Assembly (NCBI GenBank): GCA_034436335.1
Contig: DAOTVO010000051.1
Coordinates: 1-14,149, forward strand
Reading direction: 5' to 3'
DNA from: UBA877 sp034436335
Lineage (GTDB): Bacteria > Chloroflexota > Anaerolineae > Anaerolineales > Villigracilaceae
DNA: 14,149 nt
The position numbers and the translations under genes were made by a program. Below, piece after piece: positions 5,853-12,790 of this stretch. Below the pieces are notes generated by a model. The model saw only the letters and a list, made by a program, of their open reading frames with translations. It had not been told where the DNA came from and ran no database searches. The number at the start of each line of letters is the position of its first letter. The first letter of the stretch is position 1.

Positions 5853-8846
5853 TTATGGGGTAGTTGGGGTGAGCGTGGGCGTTTCTGACGGGACGGGCGT
5901 ATCGCTCGGCGTGGGCGTCATGGTGGGGGTGGGCGTGGCCGTCTCGGTGGGGGTGGGCGTCGGCGTGGGCGGCTGGAGGTTGACGCGAATCGTCCGCTCG
6001 GCATAGCCGCCGCTGTGACTGTCTATATGCAGGCGCAGGGTCACCTGCCCGGCGGTAAGGCCGCTCAAGTCCCAGAGATAGGGCGAGACCGAGAGGTCCG
6101 AGGTGAGCACTACCCAGCCGGAGCCGGCGTCGTATTCGAGCCGGCCGGCGCTGAAACCGTCCTCGGCCTGGGCGATGAAACTGACGGGGAAGGGCGACTG
6201 GCTGATGGTCGTGCCATCGGGCAGGCCGACGAATTCCAGGTGCGCGTGCGGGTCGTCGGCATCGCAGCGCGCCTGAGGAATGAAAATGACCGGGTCAAAG
6301 CCCATGTCGCGCGCCCATTGCCGGCCCTGATCGGTTTCTTCAACCCATTTGATGGCCCATTTGTCGGTGATGTTGAGCACCAGTTTGGTTTCGGTGAACT
6401 CGGAGCATTCGGGGGTGGCCGTCAGGCCGGTCCAGGTGTCGAGCAGGAGTTCCACCCACAGGTCATGATCGGGGGTCAGGGCGGGCTGTTCGACGTAGAA
6501 GTATTCTTCGCGGCGCTCCGGGCACCAGGGAGAGGGCTGTGTGCCGGAGACGGTGCAGATGGTCTGCTCGATGATGCCTTCCGGGCGGGTGAAGGGGGTC
6601 GGCTTGCCGTTCGTCAGGTAGGGGACGGCAAAGGTCATGAACTGCGCCCAAACCGGTCCCGCGCCGGTGACGCCGGTGGTGTTGCCCATCGGGCTGTAGT
6701 CGGGGTTGCCGACCCAGACGCCGACCGCCAGGTCGGGGGTGTAGCCGAGCGTCCAGTTGTCGCGGGCGTCGTTGGATGTGCCGGTCTTGGCTGCGGCCGG
6801 GAAGGGCAGGTTGAGGATGGAGTTGTAACCAAAGACCGGGGCGCGGGCGGCGCGGTCTGAAAGGATGGAGGTGATGAGGAAGACGTGTTGGGGTTTGACC
6901 ACCTGTTCGCCGCGCGGAATCTGGTACTCGTAAACGACGTTGCCCTGGTAATCTTCGATTTTTGAGATGGCAAAGGGCGGGACGCGCACGCCGCCGTTGG
7001 CGAGGACGGCGTACGCGCCGGTCATCTCCAGCAGGCTGACTTCTCCACCGCCGAGGGTCAGCGAGAGGCCGTAGTCGTTGCGCGTCAGGCTGGTGATGCC
7101 CAGCCGCTCGGCCATCCCTATCAGGCCGTCTTTCTGGGGTGTGTTCGGATCGTCATAGACGCCGACGAAGTAGAGCGTCCGCACGGCGGGGATGTTGAGC
7201 GAGTTAGCCAGCGCCATGCGCGCCGTCACCGGGCCCCAGAACTTGCGGCTGTAATTATCGGGGATGTAGGGCGGGTTGGGGTCGTTGGGCAGCCCTGAGG
7301 GCGGGAACTCGGTGCGCACATCCCACAGAAGCGTGGCAGGAGACCAGCCTTTCTCGAAGGCTGCCAGGTAGGTGAGAGGTTTGATTGAGGACCCCGGCTG
7401 GCGGGTGGGGCTGACGGCCATATTAATTTGCCCGGCATTTTCCTCGTTGTAGAAGTCGGGCGAGCCGACCATGGTCAGAATCTCGCCGGTGGAGGGTTTG
7501 ATGGCCACCAGCGCGCCGCCGGTGACGTGCAGGTCGGCAATCGCCGCCACCTGATCGGTGACCATTTGCTGGGCTGCATCTTGCAGGGTGGGGTCGAGCG
7601 TGGTGTGGACGGTGAAGCCAGAGCGGTAGATGGTCTGCGGGTCGTAGAGTTTTTCCAGTTCGGTGCGGATGTATTGCACCCAGTGAGGGTAACGGACGTC
7701 CACTACCAGCGGAGTGAATTCGTGGGTGCGAATCTCCTCCAGGGCCGCCGCGGCCGCCGGCCCATCCACGCAGACTTTGGACGGGCTGTTGCTGACGGCG
7801 ATGCAGCCGCGTTCCTCGCTCAAAGCCATCATTGCCAAAATTACGCTTTGGAAGCGCACCAGGGTTACGTCGCGGGAGGCGTAGATGTCATATACCGAGG
7901 GGGCCTGCGGCAGACCGGCCAGGAAGGCGGCCTCGCCGAGGGTCAGTTCGTTGGCGCGCTTGCCGAAATAGGTCTCGGCGGCGGCTTCGATGCCGTAGGA
8001 CAGGTTGCCGTAGTAGATTTCGTTCAGGTAGAGTTCGAGGATTTCGTTCTTGGTGTAGCGGCGTTCGATTTCGATGGCCAGGATGGCTTCGCGCACTTTG
8101 CGCATGTAGCTCTGTGAGGCGCGCTCTTCGGGCGAAAGGAGCAGCGCCCGCGCTAACTGCTGGGTGATGGTCGAGGCTCCGGAGACCGTCTCGCCGCTTT
8201 TGAGGTTCTGCCAGAAGGCGCGCAGGATGGCGAACGGGTCGAAGCCCTTGTGACTGTAAAAATCCTTGTCCTCGGTGGCAATCGTGGCGGCAACCAGGTT
8301 GGGGGAGATTTCCTCCAGTGGCACAAAGGTGCGCCTGCCGGCGCTGGGGTCGTTGATTTCGTAAAGAACGTTACCCTCCCGGTCGAGGATGCGCGTCGTC
8401 TCGAATTGCGAGGCGCGGGCGCGCAGGTCTTCCACCGGCGGCAGGTCGCGGGCAATGTCGTAATACTTGTAAATCATGAAAGCCAAGCCGAGAAGGATGA
8501 CCGCCACGACCACGAAAAGGCCAACGACTGCCAAACGCAGAAAACAGCCCAGCGCGCGCTGCCCGTCGAAACGAGACGGCTTGCGGCGCGGGACGCGCGG
8601 CTTGGCAACGCCTTTGGGCCGGCGCACGGTGGCGCTGGCGGGAGGCTCGTAGGCCGCCGGGGTGACGCGCGTGGCGTCCAGGTCCAGTTCTTCCACGCGG
8701 CGCGGCAGGGGCATGCCGTCGGCGTCCAGGGCCGGACGGCGCAGACCGCGCGCCGGCGTGATTTCCTCTTCCGGCGGCAGGGTCTCTTCCTCGGATGGAT
8801 TGGTCAGGCGGCGCAGGCGCTCGCCGGGGTCTTCGGGTGTGGTCAT
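5853..8846 (-). CDS. Class A penicillin-binding protein (bifunctional transglycosylase/transpeptidase, PBP1A type)
   Basis: A 997-residue peptidoglycan synthase. Order: acidic and basic cytoplasmic tail (about 1-100), one transmembrane helix (about 104-127), GT51 glycosyltransferase (about 145-320) with catalytic Glu192 in ATEDKDFYSHKGFDP, the STITQQLARALLL motif and LYLNEIYYG. The transpeptidase domain follows (about 440-740) with S486-S-I-K489, S549-L-N551 and K687-T-G-T. An Ig-like C-terminal domain (about 868-955) and a Pro/Thr tail (about 959-997, 'PTPTPT...') are extra compared with E. coli PBP1a. It polymerises lipid II and crosslinks stem peptides outside the membrane. ATG 8846 is chosen over GTG 8849 because GAGG then lies seven bases upstream. 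It heads the six-gene minus-strand run, with a likely -10 box at 8881-8886. Confidence 0.96.
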   Translation of the reverse strand: MTTPEDPGERLRRLTNPSEEETLPPEEEITPARGLRRPALDADGMPLPRRVEELDLDATRVTPAAYEPPASATVRRPKGVAKPRVPRRKPSRFDGQRALGCFLRLAVVGLFVVVAVILLGLAFMIYKYYDIARDLPPVEDLRARASQFETTRILDREGNVLYEINDPSAGRRTFVPLEEISPNLVAATIATEDKDFYSHKGFDPFAILRAFWQNLKSGETVSGASTITQQLARALLLSPEERASQSYMRKVREAILAIEIERRYTKNEILELYLNEIYYGNLSYGIEAAAETYFGKRANELTLGEAAFLAGLPQAPSVYDIYASRDVTLVRFQSVILAMMALSEERGCIAVSNSPSKVCVDGPAAAAALEEIRTHEFTPLVVDVRYPHWVQYIRTELEKLYDPQTIYRSGFTVHTTLDPTLQDAAQQMVTDQVAAIADLHVTGGALVAIKPSTGEILTMVGSPDFYNEENAGQINMAVSPTRQPGSSIKPLTYLAAFEKGWSPATLLWDVRTEFPPSGLPNDPNPPYIPDNYSRKFWGPVTARMALANSLNIPAVRTLYFVGVYDDPNTPQKDGLIGMAERLGITSLTRNDYGLSLTLGGGEVSLLEMTGAYAVLANGGVRVPPFAISKIEDYQGNVVYEYQIPRGEQVVKPQHVFLITSILSDRAARAPVFGYNSILNLPFPAAAKTGTSNDARDNWTLGYTPDLAVGVWVGNPDYSPMGNTTGVTGAGPVWAQFMTFAVPYLTNGKPTPFTRPEGIIEQTICTVSGTQPSPWCPERREEYFYVEQPALTPDHDLWVELLLDTWTGLTATPECSEFTETKLVLNITDKWAIKWVEETDQGRQWARDMGFDPVIFIPQARCDADDPHAHLEFVGLPDGTTISQSPFPVSFIAQAEDGFSAGRLEYDAGSGWVVLTSDLSVSPYLWDLSGLTAGQVTLRLHIDSHSGGYAERTIRVNLQPPTPTPTPTETATPTPTMTPTPSDTPVPSETPTLTPTTP

Positions 8847-8880
8847 CACAATACCTCGTCGAAAGGTGATACGAGGGAAG

Positions 8881-8886
8881 ATTCTA
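8881..8886 (-). promoter_or_regulatory. Possible -10 box for the PBP operon
   Basis: The minus strand reads TAGAAT (five of six matches to TATAAT) about 35 bases upstream of the PBP start codon. The only -35-like hexamer, TTGGGC, lies about 21 bases further upstream, which is too far for a strong promoter. The site overlaps the divergent promoter region of the hydrolase gene, so the two transcription units may affect each other. Confidence 0.3.
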
Positions 8887-8897
8887 GCACAAAACCT

Positions 8898-8926
8898 TTG
8901 ACCTCCTGCCCAAAGAACCGTATACT
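8898..8926 (+). promoter_or_regulatory. Sigma-70 promoter for the glycoside hydrolase/c-di-AMP receptor cluster, leaderless
   Basis: TTGACC (8898-8903, five of six matches to TTGACA) and TATACT (8921-8926, five of six) are separated by exactly 17 bases. The ATG begins at 8933, six bases after the -10 box, which is where transcription would be expected to begin. No Shine-Dalgarno is present before the ATG. The arrangement predicts a leaderless mRNA whose first base is at or next to the start codon. Confidence 0.7.
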
Positions 8927-8932
8927 TGAATC

Positions 8933-11305
8933 ATGCGCACCTGGTCTCTTGTCCCCGGCGACCCGCTTCAATTGACCCTTGCCGCCGACTTCCGTCTCTG
9001 TACGCCAGACTACACCAACGACCATATCTGGGAATTGGAACCCGGCGGCGGCGACCCGGCTGTCCTGGCGCTCTCTACCACCTATGGTCTGCGCGCTCGC
9101 CGAATGCGCATCTTTCCGCGCTTCCATCTCCAGGGCCGGGCGCTTTCCGACCCGGCAAATTTTGCCGGCCCGCCTGTTCTGCGCCGTTTTGCCCCCAACT
9201 TTCTCTTATTGACCTTTGCGCCTTTTGCCGGCATCGAAGTCGCTGCCGAATACTGGATTCCCGACTCGCATACCGTTGCCGGGCGCATCAACGTCGCCAA
9301 CCGAAGCCAGGAGCCTGTCTCGCTGTTGCTTGAACTGTGCGGACAACTTGTTCCGCTCGAAGGCCAGCCGATGGCGGCCATCAACATGCAATCGGTGAAC
9401 GTGCTGACCGGTCGCAGCGCAGACCTGTCGCCGGTTATCTTTCTTACCGGCGGGCCGCTGCCGGGGCCGGGGCCATACCCGTCCTTGACCCTCGACCTGG
9501 CCCTTGCTGCGGGAGGGGTGCGCACCCTGACGTGGGTGCAGGCTGCTCTCGCCTCGGCCTCCGAGTCGTTCGAGCACGCCCGCCGCATTGCAACCCGTCC
9601 TTGGGACGCCGAAATCGCCCGCCTGGAACTGCTCAACGCTGCCGAAACGGTCGAAATCTACACCGGCGACCCCGACTGGGACGCCGCCTTTGCCTTGAGT
9701 CAGAAGCAGGCCTTTAGTCTGTTCTTTGGCCCAAGCGCTCACTTGCCTGCCCCCTCTTTTGTGCTTTCCCGCCAGCCTGACCAGGGCTATTCTCCTAAAG
9801 GAGATGGCAGCGATGCGCCTCATTTGTGGAGCGGCCAGCCTGCGCTGGATGCGGCTTACCTGACCGCTAACTTGCCCGGCGCGCCCCACCTGTTGCCAGG
9901 GTTGATACGCAACTTCCTTGCGGCGCAATTGCCGGATGGCGCGGTGGATTGGAAACCGGGATTGGCAGGCCAGCGCGGCCGTTGGCAATGCCCGCCTATC
10001 TTGGCCAGCCTGACGTGGGACTACTTCCGCCGCTCCGGCGATACACAATTTTTGCAAACTGTCTATCCCAAATTGACCGCCTTCTTGAGCCGCTGGCTCA
10101 GCGATGACCACGACCGTGACGGCGACGGCTTCCCTGAATGGGACCATCCCCTGCAGGCCGGTCTGGATGAGCATCCAAGCCACGCCGTTTGGCAGGCCGA
10201 AAGTCAGGGCAGCGACATCACCTGTGTCGAAACTCCTTCCCTTGCGGCCATGCTGGCGCATGATTTCCGCGCCCTCGAGCAGATGGCCGCGGCGCTCAAC
10301 ATGCCGGTCAGCGCAACCGAACTTGCCGCTGCCGCATCTAACTTGAGCGCTCACGTCGAGGACTGTTGGGATTCGGCCGCGGCCATCTACCGCGCCCGCG
10401 ACCGTGACAGTCACCGTTCTCCTGCCGGAAGGCAGATAGCCGCTCAGACCGGCCCCGGTAAACTGACCGTGCGCCAATCCTTTGGCCAGCCGGTCCGCCT
10501 GGTGGTGGAACTGCGTTTCAAAGGCGAGAAAATTCGCCGCCCTCGGATCATCTTGCGCGGTAGACTTTCTCGCAACAGCCGAAGCGAACAGTTCGAGCGC
10601 ACCGACTTTCAGTGGGCCGAAGGGCGGGCAACGGCCACCAGCCGGGGGCTGTTCAGCAGTATCACTTCCATCCAGGTAGAAGGCGTGGAAAGCCGCGACC
10701 GCGTCCGCGTGCAGATAATGGATTTCAGCGGCGAGGACATCAGCTTGTGCCTCCCGTTGTGGGCCGGCATTTCGCCGATGCCGCGTGCCCAGGCGCTCGT
10801 TCACCGGACGCTGTTTGCCGCCGACCGCTTTGGGCGGCCTTTTGGCATCCCCTGCGCCGTCTATGAGGGCGCAAAGCCAACCGAAACCTACGAAGCGGTG
10901 CATTTGCCCTGGAATGCTCTTATCGGCGCTGGCCTGCTGACTTACGGCTTTCGAGACGAAGCCGCGCGGCTTACGGCGCGTCTGATGGCAGCGGTCATCC
11001 AGAATCTCAAGAAACAGCGTGCTTTCTACCGCGCCTATCACGCCGAGACGGGCGTTGGCCTTGGTGAGCGGAATCCGCTGCACGGTCTGGCCCCTCTCGG
11101 CCTGTTCCTGCAAACGCTGGGGGTGGAAATCCGCTCGCCGCATGAGGTGATTCTGCATGGCAGAAACCCATTTCCGTGGCCGGTTACGGTAAAATATAGG
11201 GGTCTGACGGTAACCCGTCGCATTGAGCAGACAACGATTGTCTTCCCTAGCGGACAGACGACGACGCTGGACGACCCCGTAGAGGTTCTTGTTACCGAAG
11301 ACTAG
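8933..11305 (+). CDS. Glycoside hydrolase-like protein with alpha/alpha-toroid domain (GH63/amylo-glucosidase-like)
   Basis: A 790-residue protein without signal peptide or membrane segment, so cytoplasmic. The N-terminal part (about 1-240) is a beta-sandwich like that preceding (alpha/alpha)6 glycosidases. Toroid features begin near 245: PDGAVDWKPG (334-343), QCPPILASLTWDYFRRSGD (352-370), then DHDRDGDGFPEWDHPLQAGLDEHPS (392-416), close to the 'D.DGDG.PEW....G.D.SP' pattern of GH63-type and mannosylglycerate hydrolase-type enzymes. The last toroid helices are near 650-730 (ETYEAVHLPWNALIGAGLLTYGF and ETGVGLGERNPLHGLAPLG). A beta-rich stretch (about 505-605) appears inserted within the toroid. 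Asp and Glu residues in 392-412 and Glu425/Glu433 are candidate catalytic residues. Substrate is unknown; an alpha-glucoside or compatible solute is a guess. It is followed nine bases later by the first c-di-AMP receptor gene. Confidence 0.75.
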   Translation: MRTWSLVPGDPLQLTLAADFRLCTPDYTNDHIWELEPGGGDPAVLALSTTYGLRARRMRIFPRFHLQGRALSDPANFAGPPVLRRFAPNFLLLTFAPFAGIEVAAEYWIPDSHTVAGRINVANRSQEPVSLLLELCGQLVPLEGQPMAAINMQSVNVLTGRSADLSPVIFLTGGPLPGPGPYPSLTLDLALAAGGVRTLTWVQAALASASESFEHARRIATRPWDAEIARLELLNAAETVEIYTGDPDWDAAFALSQKQAFSLFFGPSAHLPAPSFVLSRQPDQGYSPKGDGSDAPHLWSGQPALDAAYLTANLPGAPHLLPGLIRNFLAAQLPDGAVDWKPGLAGQRGRWQCPPILASLTWDYFRRSGDTQFLQTVYPKLTAFLSRWLSDDHDRDGDGFPEWDHPLQAGLDEHPSHAVWQAESQGSDITCVETPSLAAMLAHDFRALEQMAAALNMPVSATELAAAASNLSAHVEDCWDSAAAIYRARDRDSHRSPAGRQIAAQTGPGKLTVRQSFGQPVRLVVELRFKGEKIRRPRIILRGRLSRNSRSEQFERTDFQWAEGRATATSRGLFSSITSIQVEGVESRDRVRVQIMDFSGEDISLCLPLWAGISPMPRAQALVHRTLFAADRFGRPFGIPCAVYEGAKPTETYEAVHLPWNALIGAGLLTYGFRDEAARLTARLMAAVIQNLKKQRAFYRAYHAETGVGLGERNPLHGLAPLGLFLQTLGVEIRSPHEVILHGRNPFPWPVTVKYRGLTVTRRIEQTTIVFPSGQTTTLDDPVEVLVTED

Positions 11306-11314
11306 GAGACTTGC

Positions 11315-11653
11315 GTGGAAAATGCCCCCATTCAGTTGTTGATGACGGCCATTGTCCAGGAGCAGGATGTGGATGTGGCCGAGCGTGCCCTGGCTACCCT
11401 GAAAGCGCCCGTTATCCATTTGTCCAGCACCGGCGGTTTCCTGGGGCGGCGCAATGCTACGCTCCTAATTGGTTTACCAGAAGGGATGGAAAGGGAAGCG
11501 ATGGCTGCCCTGCAAAAATCCTGCCGCCAGCGGGTAGAGTACCTGGCCACACCGCTGGAGGGCGCGCCGCTACCCATCCCGACGCCCATCCCGGTGACGG
11601 TGGGCGGCGCAACGGTCTTTATCCTGCCGGTGGAACGGTTCGAGGAGTTTTAG
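11315..11653 (+). CDS. PII-like cyclic-di-AMP receptor family protein, long-loop paralogue
   Basis: A 112-residue protein matching the CdAMP_rec family (DarA/PstA, PF06153): STGGFLGRRNATLLIG (38-53), a long B-loop region (about 72-97, RVEYLATPLEGAPLPIPTPIP), then VGGATVFILPVERFEEF (96-112), almost identical in style to the C-terminus of Staphylococcus PstA and Bacillus DarA. These small trimeric proteins bind c-di-AMP and are thought to signal to partner proteins. Phe42 and Asn47 correspond to binding positions 36 and 41 of PstA as I recall them, but positions 24/26/28 are Lys30, Pro32 and Ile34 here. The start is GTG at 11315, with AGGAG at 11304-11308 overlapping the stop of the hydrolase gene. 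The next gene, a paralogue, starts two bases after its stop. Confidence 0.85.
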   Translation: MENAPIQLLMTAIVQEQDVDVAERALATLKAPVIHLSSTGGFLGRRNATLLIGLPEGMEREAMAALQKSCRQRVEYLATPLEGAPLPIPTPIPVTVGGATVFILPVERFEEF

Positions 11654-11655
11654 CC

Positions 11656-11919
11656 ATGAAACTGATCATTGCCATCATCCGCGACGCAGACGCCGACTCT
11701 GTAACCCAGGCGCTGACGAATGCCAACTTCCGCGTGACGCGTACTGCCTCGACGGGCGGCCTGTTGCGGCGCGGCGTGACCACGCTGCTGATCGGCGTGG
11801 AGGCCGACCGCGTGGAGGCGGCCATCCAGGTCATGAAGAAAGAGTGCACCCCTGCCGCCGAGGGCGAAAAGCGGGCGACGGTGTTCGTGGTGCCGGTGGA
11901 GAGGTATGAGCAGGTGTGA
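11656..11919 (+). CDS. PII-like cyclic-di-AMP receptor family protein, short-loop paralogue
   Basis: An 87-residue protein of the same CdAMP_rec family as the gene before it. The N-terminus MKLIIAIIRDADADSVTQAL and NANFRVTRTASTGGLLRRG (22-40) closely follow DarA/PstA. The large B-loop of the family is almost gone: residues 62-75 go directly to ATVFVVPVERYEQV, explaining the short length. By recalled PstA numbering, Asn24, Arg26 and Thr28 are kept, but Phe36 and Asn41 are Leu36 and Val41. The ATG is preceded by CGAGGAG, which lies in the last codons of the first paralogue, so the pair is probably translated together at similar levels and may form hetero-oligomers. Confidence 0.85.
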   Translation: MKLIIAIIRDADADSVTQALTNANFRVTRTASTGGLLRRGVTTLLIGVEADRVEAAIQVMKKECTPAAEGEKRATVFVVPVERYEQV

Positions 11920-11956
11920 GGGGGAGGCTGTCTGACATTAATTACAGGTGAAACCA

Positions 11957-11987
11957 TTGACAATATCTCGGGGGGGGGGGCTAAAAT
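11957..11987 (+). promoter_or_regulatory. Promoter with 11-G homopolymer in its spacer, upstream of secreted protein gene
   Basis: TTGACA (11957-11962, perfect -35) and TAAAAT (11982-11987, five of six -10) are separated by 19 bases, of which 11 are consecutive G (11970-11980). A 17-base spacer, the usual best, would need nine G. Start of transcription would be near 11994, giving a short leader of about 43 bases before the ATG at 12037. This layout is known from phase-variable promoters in Neisseria (porA, opc), where changes in a G run tune expression. Confidence 0.6.
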
Positions 11988-12036
11988 CTTATTAGGGGAG
12001 ACGGAGAAATTTCAATTGCAACATGGAGGATATTTC

Positions 12037-12576
12037 ATGAAGAAAATCTGGAAGAGCACAATGTTTTTGATGATCATGAGTGTGTTGTTACTCGTGTCAG
12101 TGGAACCGGCCTACGCAGGTGACAAAACACCGCCTCCGGATCCCAAAGATTTTGTTACAATAAGTACTGCGGTTTCGATGCCTGGTCCAAGTAGCAATGA
12201 ACAGCCCAACGGGGGATTTTCTACACTGAACGGGGCAAATCCGGCACCTGGCGGAGGGACTCTGACGGCTGTAATTGGGATTGAGACGGGTCTGGGTCTG
12301 ATACGAGGGTACGCTCAATCACAACTAAGTCCGGATGTCCAGTTGCTTTGGACGCTCTGTGGAAAGGTAAATTATCTGAAACGAAATGGTGTACAGATAG
12401 CGTCAGCATCCGAGTCTTGTGTCTACTTTAAAGCGGGAGGTCAATCTATAACAGTGAATACTTCTTGGAAAACCAACCCTCATGGCACCTTCACAGAGCA
12501 AACCTATCATAGATTTGTTCAGGTTGGGGGTTGGTCGTGGACTCCAACCTTGGACTTCAGCGCCACCCTGCCTTGA
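12037..12576 (+). CDS. Secreted protein of unknown function
   Basis: A 179-residue protein. MKKIWKSTMFLMIMSVLLLVSVEPAYA-G is a clear Sec signal peptide with predicted cleavage after Ala27. The mature part is about 152 residues, starts with a Pro-rich stretch (KTPPPDPKDF) and is then Gly/Ser/Thr-rich with alternating beta-strand pattern. Two cysteines (C108, C128) could form a disulphide outside the cell. Several aromatic residues cluster near the end (GGWSWTPTLDF). I do not recognise the family. ATG 12037 is preferred over an upstream in-frame TTG because it begins the signal peptide and follows GGAGGA (12025-12030). Its promoter holds a G-homopolymer, and base composition is more AT-rich than the genes to its left, hinting at different origin. 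Confidence 0.8.
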   Translation: MKKIWKSTMFLMIMSVLLLVSVEPAYAGDKTPPPDPKDFVTISTAVSMPGPSSNEQPNGGFSTLNGANPAPGGGTLTAVIGIETGLGLIRGYAQSQLSPDVQLLWTLCGKVNYLKRNGVQIASASESCVYFKAGGQSITVNTSWKTNPHGTFTEQTYHRFVQVGGWSWTPTLDFSATLP

Positions 12577-12641
12577 CATTCCACAAGATATCTCTTTAAG
12601 GGCAACCCGCAAACAACCCGCCAATCCGTCTTCCTATGTTA

Positions 12642-12766
12642 ATTTAGACTCTACTGCAAAAAGGCCGTTTTACCGCCGAGAGCGCCGAGTACGTGGAGCG
12701 TTGGGTAATGAAGGTCTCTGCGCTCTCATCGTTCTCTGTGGTGAGTTTTTGCAGTGGACTCATTTA
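12642..12766. mobile_element. MITE-like palindromic element with 5-bp target site duplications
   Basis: Terminal inverted repeats of 16 bases, 12647-12662 (GACTCTACTGCAAAAA) and 12746-12761, match at 14 positions. They are immediately flanked on both sides by the direct repeat ATTTA (12642-12646 and 12762-12766). Inside, a second partly complementary pair (ACCGCCGAGAGCG near 12672 and the segment around 12724-12743) extends the hairpin. The 115-bp element has no open frame of note. This is the structure of a non-autonomous miniature inverted-repeat transposable element. The direct repeats suggest true insertion. It ends 24 bases before the lipoprotein gene and may carry or interrupt its promoter. 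Confidence 0.72.
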
Positions 12767-12790
12767 GGCATACCAACGAGGTCGTAAATC

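Noticed and set aside
5034..5888. A 284-codon plus-strand frame opposite the dehydrogenase gene
   Set aside because: Antisense shadow: His/Gly/Asp-rich with no motif, while the minus-strand frame has the full dehydrogenase signature.
5853..5976. GGCGTGGGGGTGGGCGT-type DNA repeats that could look like a minisatellite or CRISPR-like array
   Set aside because: They encode the Pro/Thr tail of the PBP in frame and have no regular spacer pattern, so coding low complexity explains them.
9206..11419. A 737-codon open frame on the minus strand, antisense to the hydrolase gene
   Set aside because: It mirrors a gene with clear protein features, starts with no ribosome site, and its translation has no recognisable domain. 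Long antisense frames are common in GC-rich genes with biased third positions.
12016..12036. TTG start for the secreted protein gene
   Set aside because: Without a ribosome site and seven residues ahead of a normal signal peptide; GGAGGA is placed for the ATG at 12037.
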